A DNA stretch of 64,000 bases. It comes from Alphaproteobacteria bacterium (GTDB lineage: Bacteria; Pseudomonadota; Alphaproteobacteria; UBA8366; GCA-2717185). How positions within the stretch are numbered: the first letter of the stretch is position 1; each line of letters starts with the position of its first letter. Where the stretch lies: assembly GCA_012103325.1 (NCBI GenBank), contig WLWY01000016.1, positions 1-64,000 on the forward strand, read 5' to 3'. A program made the position numbers and the translations under genes. Below are positions 34,817 to 43,909 of this stretch, in pieces. The notes beneath the pieces were generated by a model. The model was not told where the DNA came from. It worked only from the letters and a program-made list of their open reading frames with translations, and did no database searches.

Positions 34817-35842
34817 TCAATCCGGCTTCCGGGCGTGGATGAGCCGTGTCATCCCCGGGACCATCTCGTCTTCTTGAATATCGACGAAGCCGACGTCGCG
34901 CAGCCGGGTGCGCAACCAGCCGGGCGTCACCGAACGGGCATCGGGCGTGAACGCCATATGCTGCAATTGCCAAAGCGCGGCCATGGGCGGGCCCGTGCGG
35001 TCGTCCTCGACCATGAAGTCGTGCACCATGAAACTGCCCCCCGGCGCCAGGCAATCGAAGGCGTATTCCACAAGGCGCGGCACTTCCGAACCGGGGATGC
35101 CACTGAACAGATAGGACATCAGGATTGCGCCTTGCGCCTTCGGCCACTCGGCAATAAGCGCATTCGATGGAATGTAGCGGATCCGATCGACCATGCTGGC
35201 TTTGGCTATAAATTGCCAGCCGATTTCCGCCACATTGGGGAAATCGATGATGGTTGAGGCGAGCTTCGGATACGCCTCCAGAAGCCGTATGCTCATCGCG
35301 CCGGTGCCGCCGCCGACATCAAGCAAGGTTTCCGCCGCGCTGAGATCAACCAACCGGGCGAGGGTCCGGCCCGGTCCAAGAGAACCGGCGTGCTGGGCTT
35401 CGCTATAGACCGATGCCTGCTTTGGGTCGGACATCCAGTGCTGATAGGAATCGACGGCATCGGGATCGAGCGAGCCGTCGAGCACTTCGTTCAATTGCCC
35501 GAGGAACGGATACATTTGCTGGTCGATTTGATAGCGGAGATAGTCGCCGAACTCGTATTTGGCGCCCTTCGCGAGAAAGGCCTCCGCCCCCGACGAGTTG
35601 GAGTAAATTTCTCCCTCTTCTTCACGGTCAACCAAACCAATGCTGGTCAATGCGGTCATCAGGGTGGTGACCCGGTTCATCGGAATTTCGGCTTCTTTGG
35701 CGATTTCCTTCGAACTTTTCGGCCCGTCCGCCAATTGGGTAAAAACGTCGATATGCAATCCGGCAAACAGCGCTTTCGACGCCATGAACCCAAACGCAAT
35801 ACGGGAAACCTCCTCCGCCGTTTCCACCAACTCACTGTTCAT
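34817..35842 (-). CDS. S-adenosylmethionine-dependent O-methyltransferase family 2-type
   Basis: 341 residues from ATG 35842 (MNSELVETAEEVSRIAFGFM), which has AGGAA upstream; an earlier start at 35899 has no support. The N-terminal dimerisation and winged-helix domain (about 1-100) resembles those of plant-type and antibiotic O-methyltransferases (SKEIAKEAEIPMNRVTTLMTAL). The SAM domain has motif I LLDVGGGTGAMSI and a later MVHDFMVEDDRTGPP. It would methylate a hydroxyl on a small aromatic or polyketide-like compound. The thioesterase gene follows after 4 bases, so a shared biosynthetic task is likely. Confidence 0.85.
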   Translation of the reverse strand: MNSELVETAEEVSRIAFGFMASKALFAGLHIDVFTQLADGPKSSKEIAKEAEIPMNRVTTLMTALTSIGLVDREEEGEIYSNSSGAEAFLAKGAKYEFGDYLRYQIDQQMYPFLGQLNEVLDGSLDPDAVDSYQHWMSDPKQASVYSEAQHAGSLGPGRTLARLVDLSAAETLLDVGGGTGAMSIRLLEAYPKLASTIIDFPNVAEIGWQFIAKASMVDRIRYIPSNALIAEWPKAQGAILMSYLFSGIPGSEVPRLVEYAFDCLAPGGSFMVHDFMVEDDRTGPPMAALWQLQHMAFTPDARSVTPGWLRTRLRDVGFVDIQEDEMVPGMTRLIHARKPD

Positions 35843-36375
35843 AAAAGCAATTCCTTCACTGATCAAATTTACGCGGAAGCGGCAACCTAACACGCGCATC
35901 GGGATAAGGCTAAAACGTCCCTGGATTCGGCCGAATCAAGGTTTCCGTCTGTTGAATCAGCCCTGCCGCATATGAGGTTTGGGGCGTCACTTAATATGGA
36001 AGGTAATGCCAAAGCATAGCGCTGCCCCTTAACGCTTCAAACTGACCGACCTGCGACCCTGGTCGCGCAGCAGAAAAGCACGGCGTCCAGCAGCCCAGCC
36101 GTACAAGGTATCCTATGGGAAATAACTGGCGCGCCCTGGAGGACTCGAACCAAACCGGTAACCCGGCCTGCAGCTGTCTCGTTCTAATTTTCGAAGGCCC
36201 CCTACGACGCCCCGCGCAGGGGGATTGGGGAGGGGGGTGCGCGGGGCGCCTAGTGCGACGGTTGCCCGTCGTTCATGCTATTAAAATAGTATGGATTTGG
36301 GCCTCTACAAGGGGTAGGGGCGCAATTTTGAGACGTTGGCGCACGCGAATTGCGCGCCCGCCAGGCGAGGAATAT
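35843..36375. other. Intergenic region with several palindromes and a tRNA-like 3' fragment
   Basis: No gene is convincing here. At 36127-36160 (minus strand) the sequence reads like the end of a tRNA: TTCGAGTCC, then AGGGCGCG and CCA, but no matching 5' half precedes it, so it is a fragment. Further on are GACGG/CCGTC, CATGCTATT/AATAGTATG (36274-36294 region), and GGGGCGCAATT / AATTGCGCGCCC (36319-36361 region). The stretch ends at the CTAG of the 133-bp repeat at 36376. Confidence 0.5.
36208..36248. repeat. Long GC hairpin with a G-rich loop (G-quadruplex candidate)
   Basis: CGCCCCGCGCA (36208-36218) is complementary over 11 bp to TGCGCGGGGCG (36238-36248). The 19-base loop has runs of five, four and six G with 3- and 1-base spacers, and GGGG in the right arm provides a fourth tract. 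The same strand can therefore fold as a hairpin or as a four-stranded G-quadruplex. No T-run follows, so it is not a plain terminator. Confidence 0.6.
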
Positions 36376-36508
36376 CTAGTGTCCTGATCGTGAAATTCAA
36401 AGGATTGAATTTCGCGTGAATCAGCACACCAACTATTTGAATCTAATGTGATTCAGATCCTAAAATCCGCCGCATTCAATGCGGCGAACTTCAGAATCAT
36501 CACACTAG
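36376..36508. repeat. 133-bp compound palindromic repeat, intact copy
   Basis: The element runs from CTAG (36376) to CTAG (36505) and has two palindromic modules: B (36376-36442, AAATTCAA/TTGAATTT core) and A (36443-36508, CCGCATT/AATGCGG core). Its terminal sequences TGTCCTGATCGTGAAATTC and, on the other strand, TGTGATGATTCTGAAGTTC are inverted repeats with 5 mismatches in 19. It matches the IS66-interrupted copy at 52935-53004 plus 55434-55496 at 131 of 133 positions. The final CTAG supplies the stop of the LLM gene. MITE-like; no coding capacity. Confidence 0.85.
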
Positions 36509-37554
36509 CCCCGCGCGGGATTGAGGCGGGCGGCTTCCGCCATGACTTTCACCGCTTCGTCCTGCTTGGTTCGTACCGTGACGCTGGTCGCTTCGCAGTC
36601 GTCCCAGGCCTTGTAGCGTTGCTTGATCCGGGCCGGCGGACCGACCAGGGATTTGGCGTCCACCCATTCGTCCGGCACCGCGTCGGCGGCCTCTTTCTTG
36701 CGGCCTTCGAGGAAGAGTTCCTGGATGCGGTCGGCGGCGTCCGCGTAGCCGCGGCGGATCATCATTTCCTTGTGGAAGTTTTTGTTCTTGTGCCCCATGC
36801 CGCCGATATACAGCGCCTCGTGCGGCTTCAGGCGATTGAGGGCGGCGCTGACATCCTCGTCGATCTCGACATGGACGGAGGCCTGGATTTCGAAATTGTC
36901 GAAGCTTTTGCCGTTGCCGGCGCGTTCGAACCCCTGCTCGAGCCAGCCCTTATATTCGTGGAACGTGCCCGGCGTGTAGCCGAGTGGCAGCCAGCCGTCC
37001 GCGACTTCCGCGGTGAGGCGGACCGTCGCCTCGTTGCCGGAGCCGATATAGATCGGAATGTCCGGGTTCATGTGCAGGATCGAAGTCAGCGGTTTGCCGA
37101 CGCCGAGGCCGCCCTCGCCGTCATAGGGTAATTGGATCTGCTTGCCGTCATGGCTGACCGGACCTTCGCGCCGGAAGATCTTGCGCATGATCTCGACATA
37201 ATCCTTGAGCCAGTAATAGGGGCGGCCCCAGGGCTCGCCGTACCAGCCTTCGACGATCTGCGGTCCCGACACGCCGAGCCCGGCGAGGAACCGGCCGCCG
37301 CCCGTCATTGCATCAATGGTGCCGGCGCACATTGCGGCGTTCGCCGGCGTGCGTGCGGATACCTGCATGATTGCGGTGCCGAGTTTGATGCGCTCCGTCA
37401 CGGCGCCGAGATAGGCGAGCGGCGTGACCGCGTCCGACCCATACGCTTCCGCCGTCCAGACGGAATCGTAGCCGAGCCGCTCCGCCAGCTGCACGCGTTC
37501 CACCGGTAGGTCCATCGCCGCACCGGAATACCCAATCGCCAGTCCGAGTTTCAT
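36505..37554 (-). CDS. LLM-class flavin/F420-dependent oxidoreductase (paralogue of 27940-28980)
   Basis: A 349-residue luciferase-like enzyme. It shares the block order of the product of 27940-28980: GYDSVWTAEAYGSDAVTP, RIKLGTAIMQVSARTPANAAM, FLAGLGVSGPQIVEGWYGEPWGRP, then YIGGMGHKNKNFH. The cofactor pocket therefore looks similar, while the C-terminal third, which shapes the substrate site, differs. The substrate cannot be named. Its stop codon TAG lies in the CTAG edge of the palindromic repeat, so the repeat was inserted exactly at, or grew up to, the end of the gene. Confidence 0.87.
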   Translation of the reverse strand: MKLGLAIGYSGAAMDLPVERVQLAERLGYDSVWTAEAYGSDAVTPLAYLGAVTERIKLGTAIMQVSARTPANAAMCAGTIDAMTGGGRFLAGLGVSGPQIVEGWYGEPWGRPYYWLKDYVEIMRKIFRREGPVSHDGKQIQLPYDGEGGLGVGKPLTSILHMNPDIPIYIGSGNEATVRLTAEVADGWLPLGYTPGTFHEYKGWLEQGFERAGNGKSFDNFEIQASVHVEIDEDVSAALNRLKPHEALYIGGMGHKNKNFHKEMMIRRGYADAADRIQELFLEGRKKEAADAVPDEWVDAKSLVGPPARIKQRYKAWDDCEATSVTVRTKQDEAVKVMAEAARLNPARG

Positions 37555-37816
37555 CGCTCATGCTCTCCCTTTGTTGGGGGCATCATAATCCACCCGAAGG
37601 GGATAATGCGAGACGGCGAGATTGGATCGATCCGGCCGAGACCCTCGTCCCGTTCCCGGCTGGCCGGGAGCCCGGCCTTTGAAGTGATCCTGCTGCCGTG
37701 GAATTCGAGCTTCAGGTGGCGGCGGAACAAATGTGGTTCGGCCTCTTTGGAAAGGCTTGCGTTCTATAAATGTATGGACGTGCCGATACACTTAATGCGA
37801 AAGTGCGCGCCGAGCG

Positions 37817-40800
37817 TTGGCGATTAAAGTTAGTGTTTTGTCGTATCGTATTTTTGTATTTTCGTTCTGCCTTTGTCTTATAGGCGGGTTATCAGAAGCC
37901 CGCGCACAATCCCCGGAATTGCTTGACGCGTACCGTAACTACCAGGCGCTAAGCAAACAGGGTCAATTCGCACAGGCCGAGCCATTCATAAAAAAGGCCG
38001 TCGATCTGGCGGCTCAGGAATTTGGTACGGCCAACCAGAATTACGATAATTTACTGTACAGCTTGGCCGGGGTGTATTGGCAGCAAGGCAAGTTTGTCGA
38101 AACGGCCAAAGCGACTGAAACGCTGTTGGCTCTTCGCGAGCAACGCTACGGGCCGGATGACCAACGTGTCGCGACGGCGATTAACAACTTAGCGGAAGCC
38201 TATGCCAACCTGAATCGGCTGGAAGAGGCAGAAAATCTACACAAGCGCGCCTTGGCGGTCCGGGAAAAAACGCTCGGCCCCGAACACCTGCATGTCGCAT
38301 TAAGTTATCACAATCTGGCGCAGCTATACGTACAACAGAAGAAATACGGCGAGGCGGAAAGACCCTTCAAAAAAGCACTCGCCATCCGGACCAAACGTTT
38401 CGGTCCTGACCACCAACTGGTGGCAGATTCCTTAGAAGGCTTGGCTGCATCCTATCAATGGGCGCAAAGGCATGCCGAAGCGGAACCGCTCCTGCAGCGG
38501 CTTATAGCTATCGCTGAAAATCTGCATGGCCGTGGCCACCTACATACCGCACTGGCGGCCTACAATCTGGGCCAGTTATATTTTGCGCAGGGCCGTTACG
38601 ACGATGCCGAACGTCAATATCAGCGCGCGATAAAGATACGCGAAACTCAAGCGGATCCCGGCCACCCGTTGACCGCCCAGGCGCTTGGCGCTTTGGCGAA
38701 TGTGTATGTGGCGGCGAATCGCGTCACAGAGGCGGAACCGCTTTACAAACGCGCTCTGGCGATTTTCCGGCAGCAGCTCGGGCCCGAAGACGTCAATGTC
38801 TCGCACATCCTCATCAGTCTAGGCGATGTTTTTGTCCGCCTTGAACGAGAGGACGAAGCGGTATCGGTCTTGCAACAGGCGGTAAAAATTCGAGAGGCGC
38901 GGTTGGGGCCGCGTCATGTTGAAACCGCCGACGCTGTCTACCGCTTGGGCGATGCTTTTCAGCGGCTGAAACAGCCGGAACGGGCCGAGCCGTATTTGAA
39001 CCGCGCGTTGTCTATTTTGGAAGCCGATCCTGCGGCGGACCCTATCGTCATAGCGCGAGCGCTGCACGAGTTGGGTTCGACATACAGTCAGTTGGATCGA
39101 TTTCGTGAGGCTAAGCGCGTTCATTTGCGCGCCTTGAAAATCAGGGAAGAGCGGTTGGACCCGATGCATCTGGAGATTGGCTATTCCGCCAGTGCATTGG
39201 CCGTGCTCGCGCGGTATTTCGGCGACAATGAAGAAGCCGTAACGTACGGCGAACTCGCCTTGAAAATTGCGGAACGGTCGAATGGGCCGACCCATAACGC
39301 GACCGGCACTGAACTATACAATCTCGCGGTTACGTATGTGAATCTGCGCCGCTACGCTGAAGCCGACGAGGCCTTCATCCGCGCGCTGAGCATTAAGGAA
39401 AAGGTCTACGGCAAATCCGACCGGGACGTTGTTAACGTTCTGCGGGAGGCGGCAGAATCCAGTTGGCAGCAAAGAAAGTTTTCGCAAGCGGAAGCGCAGC
39501 TGAACCGGGCGCAGGAAATTACCGACGCGACTCACAAGGTTTCGCGCGAAACTAAAGCCAATTTGCTGGAAGGTTTCGCGGAACTTCGCCGCGCCCAGAA
39601 TCAACTTGCCGAGGCCGCGGGTTTTGCCGCCCGCGCTGTGGCGATGTACGGGCAATTGCGGGACAAAACCAAGGATTATTACGTTAATTCGGTCAATCTA
39701 TTGGCGGCAATCCAAGAGACGAGAGGCCGCTATGACGAGGCCGAGAAACATTATAGGCGGGTGATCGACCTTTTTAAGAATGCCGTAGAGCCGAACGCTC
39801 ACGAACTCGCGGCTGCCTATAGCAGGCTCGGCGAATTTCAAAGGTCGCGGGGCCGTCTGGATTTAGCGGAGATCGCCCACCGCAAAGCGGTGGCTGTCGC
39901 CGACGAGACCGTGCCAGAGAAGGATTATGCAAACTACACGAATAATCTAGCAATTGTAGTGGGTTGGCGGCGGCGATACGCGGAAGGACTGAAACTCAAC
40001 CGGCGCGCGACCGCAATCTTCGAAAAACTTTTCGGTGCGGAACATCATAAAACGGCAGCGTCCCGCACGATAGCCGCAAACTTCCTAAACGAGCTGAAAC
40101 AGCCGCAGGAAGCGGAGAAACTCTATCTCCATATTTTGGCTGTGCAGGAAAAAGCGCTGGGCCCGGACCACATCGATTTGGTGGACACACATGTCAGTTT
40201 TGGGCTGTTCCTGCGCAGTCATGAACGCAATCGGGAAGCCAAAACCGCCTTAAGCCGCGCACTCGCCATTCGAACAAAGCATTTCGGAGAAGATCATCCG
40301 GAGAATTTTAATCTTTACTCGTATTTGGGTTTGGTCGCGCAAAAACGCGGCATGTTTGCAGAGGCCGAAGAATATGGCCTGCGGGCCTTGGCGATGAGCG
40401 AGGCCGTTCACGGCCCGGACCACAAGAACACGGGAATCGCCCACAATAACCTGGCCCATATTTTCCTGGTCTTGGACCGGCCTGACGAAGCGGCACCGCA
40501 CGCCGAAAAGGCGTTACGAATTTTTACGCAGGTGTACGGCCCCGATCATGAAAACGTTGCGTCTGCGATCGAAAAACGGGCGCGGGTTCACTTGGACCGT
40601 TACCAATATGCCGCCGCGGAAGCGGATTACAATCGCGCCTTGCAGATTCGTGAAAAGGCGCATGGTAAAATTCATCCGAAATATGCCATCTATCTTGAAA
40701 GTCTGGGCGCCATGTATATCGATACGGGCCGGTATGCGGCGGCGGAAAAGGCATTCACCGAAGCTCTGAGCATTCAGAAAAGCATCGTCGGCGACGGCCA

Positions 40801-42409
40801 CCCAAATGTCGCCTTTGAATTAAAAAGAATCGCGGATGTCCGCGATGCCCAGGGCCGGTACCGCGAGGCGATGGAATTGGACGAACAAGCCTTGGCGATT
40901 TACGAAAAGGCGCTGGGCCGGGAACATCCGCGCATTGCCGAATCATACAGCCGCCTGGCCTGGTCCAACCTCAATTTCGGCCGTATCGGTAAAGCGGAAA
41001 CCTTGAACAAACGCGCCTTGGCAATTCGGGAAAAGGGGTTGGGGCCGGATCATATAGACGTGTCGTATTCCTTAAGCCGGTTGGCCGATATCTACAGGGC
41101 GACGGGGCGCCAGGACTTGGCGGTGGCGGCATACAATCGATCGATGTCAATCCGGTCCGCGGTCTATGGGGCGGCACACTATTTAACCCTGGAAAATCGC
41201 GTGGCCCTGGCCGGATTCTACATCCGGACCCGCAAGTATGCGAAGGCCGCGATCATTTTCATGGAAAACATTGCCGCCGTTGAAAAACGCTATGGCGCCG
41301 ACAGCGTGCAGATGGTGAGCCCATTGGTCAATCTGGCCACCTTCCATGAATTTTTGAGACAACCGGACCACGCAGAACGACGCTACCGGCGCGCCCTGGC
41401 GCTTTCGGAAAAGATCTTCGGCGCGAATCACGTGTTCGTTGCCACAAGCGTCTCCAATTTAGCCGTGTTCCTGCAGGGACAGGCGCGTTTCGAGGAAGCC
41501 GGCGCGCTGTATCAACGGGCTCTGAGAATTCGGGAAACGTCCTTGAGTCCGGAGCACGTCGCGATTGGCATTTCCCGCGAAGTTCTCGGCAAACAGTATC
41601 TAGAGCTGGGCCGGTTTGCGGAGGCCGAGATCCTGTTTCAACGCGCTGTGACGGATATGAAAACCGTCAATGGCGCCAACCATCCGCGCGTGGCGGATAT
41701 CCTGACGGACCTTGGCTGGTTGTATACCTCGCGCGCATTATTTTCCGAGGCGGCGAATGCTTATGAGGAAGCGCTTCGTTTGCGAGAGAAACTATACGGT
41801 CCGTACCATCCCATCGTTGCGGCATCGCTGCAGAATTTAGGTCGAATGCATATATTGAGCGGCGATTCCGACAGCGCGGCGGCCTATCTCGATCGGTCGG
41901 TATCTGTGTTCGAAAAGCTGAAGGGATGGGATGCTTGGCCGTTGTCGGTTGTCCTGCACTATCAGGCGCTCAATTATCTGACGCTGACGCAGACGGCAGA
42001 CGCGGATCGCGCAGCCACGCGGGCCTTGGCGGTTGCGAAAGAGATTTATGGTCCAGATCATCCGGCAACCTATGCCATTCAGACAAGCACCGGCATCGTG
42101 CGTCATGCACAAGGCCAGGGGGAAGAGGCTATCCGCCTATTGACACAATCGGTGAAAAAGTTGCGCCAGGCTGGGCCACCATACCTAACGGCAACCGTGG
42201 CAGCGCTGGAAATTCTGGCAACAGTGTCGGCGTCACTGGGTAAAATGGAGGACGCGGCAGCGCACTATGCGGACGCCTTGAGTCTGCTAGCGGACACTTA
42301 CGGCGGCGATGCCCCCCGCACTCTCGCAATCCTCGGTCCGTACGAGGCGCTGTTACGCGATATGCGCGCGACGACAAGGCGGCAGCGGTCAAGTCGGCAA
42401 AGAATATAA
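37817..42409 (+). CDS. Very large secreted TPR-repeat protein (kinesin-light-chain-like repeats)
   Basis: 1530 residues from TTG 37817; an N-terminal hydrophobic stretch (YRIFVFSFCLCLIGGLSEARA, cut before Q) looks like a signal peptide. Nearly the whole chain is a 42-residue TPR variant, about 34 units, with the consensus AxxLNNLAxLYxxxGRYxEAExLYxRALAIxExxLGPDHP. This class (TPR_10/TPR_12) gives a superhelix for protein binding. There is no ATPase, CHAT or kinase domain at either end, unlike many such proteins. Codons look somewhat more AT-rich than the neighbours in the first half. A periplasmic or surface scaffold is the best guess. Confidence 0.85.
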   Translation: MAIKVSVLSYRIFVFSFCLCLIGGLSEARAQSPELLDAYRNYQALSKQGQFAQAEPFIKKAVDLAAQEFGTANQNYDNLLYSLAGVYWQQGKFVETAKATETLLALREQRYGPDDQRVATAINNLAEAYANLNRLEEAENLHKRALAVREKTLGPEHLHVALSYHNLAQLYVQQKKYGEAERPFKKALAIRTKRFGPDHQLVADSLEGLAASYQWAQRHAEAEPLLQRLIAIAENLHGRGHLHTALAAYNLGQLYFAQGRYDDAERQYQRAIKIRETQADPGHPLTAQALGALANVYVAANRVTEAEPLYKRALAIFRQQLGPEDVNVSHILISLGDVFVRLEREDEAVSVLQQAVKIREARLGPRHVETADAVYRLGDAFQRLKQPERAEPYLNRALSILEADPAADPIVIARALHELGSTYSQLDRFREAKRVHLRALKIREERLDPMHLEIGYSASALAVLARYFGDNEEAVTYGELALKIAERSNGPTHNATGTELYNLAVTYVNLRRYAEADEAFIRALSIKEKVYGKSDRDVVNVLREAAESSWQQRKFSQAEAQLNRAQEITDATHKVSRETKANLLEGFAELRRAQNQLAEAAGFAARAVAMYGQLRDKTKDYYVNSVNLLAAIQETRGRYDEAEKHYRRVIDLFKNAVEPNAHELAAAYSRLGEFQRSRGRLDLAEIAHRKAVAVADETVPEKDYANYTNNLAIVVGWRRRYAEGLKLNRRATAIFEKLFGAEHHKTAASRTIAANFLNELKQPQEAEKLYLHILAVQEKALGPDHIDLVDTHVSFGLFLRSHERNREAKTALSRALAIRTKHFGEDHPENFNLYSYLGLVAQKRGMFAEAEEYGLRALAMSEAVHGPDHKNTGIAHNNLAHIFLVLDRPDEAAPHAEKALRIFTQVYGPDHENVASAIEKRARVHLDRYQYAAAEADYNRALQIREKAHGKIHPKYAIYLESLGAMYIDTGRYAAAEKAFTEALSIQKSIVGDGHPNVAFELKRIADVRDAQGRYREAMELDEQALAIYEKALGREHPRIAESYSRLAWSNLNFGRIGKAETLNKRALAIREKGLGPDHIDVSYSLSRLADIYRATGRQDLAVAAYNRSMSIRSAVYGAAHYLTLENRVALAGFYIRTRKYAKAAIIFMENIAAVEKRYGADSVQMVSPLVNLATFHEFLRQPDHAERRYRRALALSEKIFGANHVFVATSVSNLAVFLQGQARFEEAGALYQRALRIRETSLSPEHVAIGISREVLGKQYLELGRFAEAEILFQRAVTDMKTVNGANHPRVADILTDLGWLYTSRALFSEAANAYEEALRLREKLYGPYHPIVAASLQNLGRMHILSGDSDSAAAYLDRSVSVFEKLKGWDAWPLSVVLHYQALNYLTLTQTADADRAATRALAVAKEIYGPDHPATYAIQTSTGIVRHAQGQGEEAIRLLTQSVKKLRQAGPPYLTATVAALEILATVSASLGKMEDAAAHYADALSLLADTYGGDAPRTLAILGPYEALLRDMRATTRRQRSSRQRI

Positions 42410-42688
42410 CGCAACGCTACCCCGATTGGCCCAGGCCGAAAGTTCCGTAGGGTAAAGGTAGGGGGTTGACTGACCTAATTACACAACCTGACCCTTCATT
42501 TTGGGAAGTATCCGCTTGCGGCTATTCGCGCCGGTTTGGCCCCGCCTGATCCATGTCCGCTTTTCCTGCGACAAGCGACATTCAACCGTTAAGCCGATTA
42601 TCTCGTCTATTTCAGACGCCCGTCGGGTACACTCGATCTGCTTTCGGTTGACGATTTCTCGATTGCCGTACGCGTAGAGGAAAAGAGT

Positions 42689-43909
42689 GTGCCAAGGTTT
42701 TTGGAATCGTTGGCCCGACCAGGCTACGCCGCTATCTTGGCGATGTTTACGCTCGACACTGTGGCGCGGGCGATACTCATTACCGTCGTGCCACTGCAGG
42801 CGTACGCTCTGCTTGCGGACGTGCAGCACGTCAGCCTTCTCTATTTCGCCGCGAGTGCCGTCGGGCTCTGTGCCACCCTTTCCGTTCCATGGCTGGTCCA
42901 GGCACTCAATCGACAGGGCGCGCTCGCGATTGGCACCGGATGTCTTGTGCTTGCCGTTCTATGTTTCAGCCTTGAACAGCTCTGGGCGCTCGCGCTCGGC
43001 CTCGTGCTGCAAATGTATGGCGGCGCCGCGATCACGATCTGTCTCAACCTCTATGTTCTCGAAAATATCTCGAAATTCGCCCTGACGCGGTTCGAGCCCA
43101 ACCGGATGTTGCTTGCCGGAATCGGATGGATGGCAGGTCCGGTGCTCGGTGTCTTTCTTGCGAGCCACGTGGCGCCATGGCTGCCCTTCTTGCTGAGCGG
43201 CGGGGTCTCGCTTTTGCTCCTCCTCTATCTGCAGGTCATTGGTGGGCTGGCCGCGCCCGTCAATCTCGATGTTGTCAGGGCGCGCACGAATCCCGCGCGC
43301 TTCATACCGCGCTTTTTTGCGCAGCCCCGCCTCGCGCTTGCCTGGCTGCTTTCTGTCGGACGCGCCGCTTGGTGGAACATGTTCTACATCTACGCCCCTA
43401 TCTACGCGGTTGCGACGGGTCTTGGCGAAGAGGCCGGCGGGGTCATCTCCTCGGTGGGCTCGGCCGGCTTATTCACGGTCATGTTCTGGGGCTGGGTCGG
43501 CCGGCGCAAGGGTATCCGCTGGGTGCTGGTCCTGGGCTACGCGGCGACCGCGGTAACAACAGCGCTCGCTGGCGCAACGATGGGCTGGCCATTGCTCGGT
43601 GCGGCATTGCTGGTCGCATCCGCGTTCGCGGCCAGTATCGCGGACGGGCCGGGGAATGTACCCTTCCTCCGCGCCGTCCATCCCTATGAGCGGGCCGAGA
43701 TGACAAGCGTATACTCGACGTACCGCGAATCCGCGCGGCTCGCGATGCCCGCGTTCAACTCGGTATTGCTGCTCCTCTTTCCCTTGCCCGCCGTGTTCGT
43801 CGCGAGCGGCGCCACGATGCTCGCTCTCGCGCAGGTCGCGCGTTTTCTGCCACGGCGATTCGGACGTGAACGCCCGGCTGCCGACCCCACAAACCCCGAT
43901 CCGGTTTAA
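42689..43909 (+). CDS. MFS transporter
   Basis: A 406-residue protein starting at GTG 42689, with twelve predicted helices. Typical MFS features are the long central cytoplasmic loop (VNLDVVRARTNPARFIPRFF), the basic WVGRRKGIRWVL after helix 8 (motif A-like in the second half), and PGNVPFLRAVHPYERAEMTSVYSTYRESARL. Substrate unknown; it could be an exporter. Its stop overlaps the end of the opposing TauD-like gene by 4 bases. The upstream 279 bases have no gene. Confidence 0.82.
   Translation: MPRFLESLARPGYAAILAMFTLDTVARAILITVVPLQAYALLADVQHVSLLYFAASAVGLCATLSVPWLVQALNRQGALAIGTGCLVLAVLCFSLEQLWALALGLVLQMYGGAAITICLNLYVLENISKFALTRFEPNRMLLAGIGWMAGPVLGVFLASHVAPWLPFLLSGGVSLLLLLYLQVIGGLAAPVNLDVVRARTNPARFIPRFFAQPRLALAWLLSVGRAAWWNMFYIYAPIYAVATGLGEEAGGVISSVGSAGLFTVMFWGWVGRRKGIRWVLVLGYAATAVTTALAGATMGWPLLGAALLVASAFAASIADGPGNVPFLRAVHPYERAEMTSVYSTYRESARLAMPAFNSVLLLLFPLPAVFVASGATMLALAQVARFLPRRFGRERPAADPTNPDPV

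Noticed and set aside
36115..36387. 90-residue rightward frame between the methyltransferase and LLM genes
   Set aside because: It is made of the tRNA-like fragment and palindromes (its start reads WRALEDSN, a typical antisense-tRNA artefact).
42479..42829. 116-residue leftward frame before the MFS gene
   Set aside because: It overlaps the start of the MFS gene, has a composition unlike any family and no ribosome site; taken as chance.
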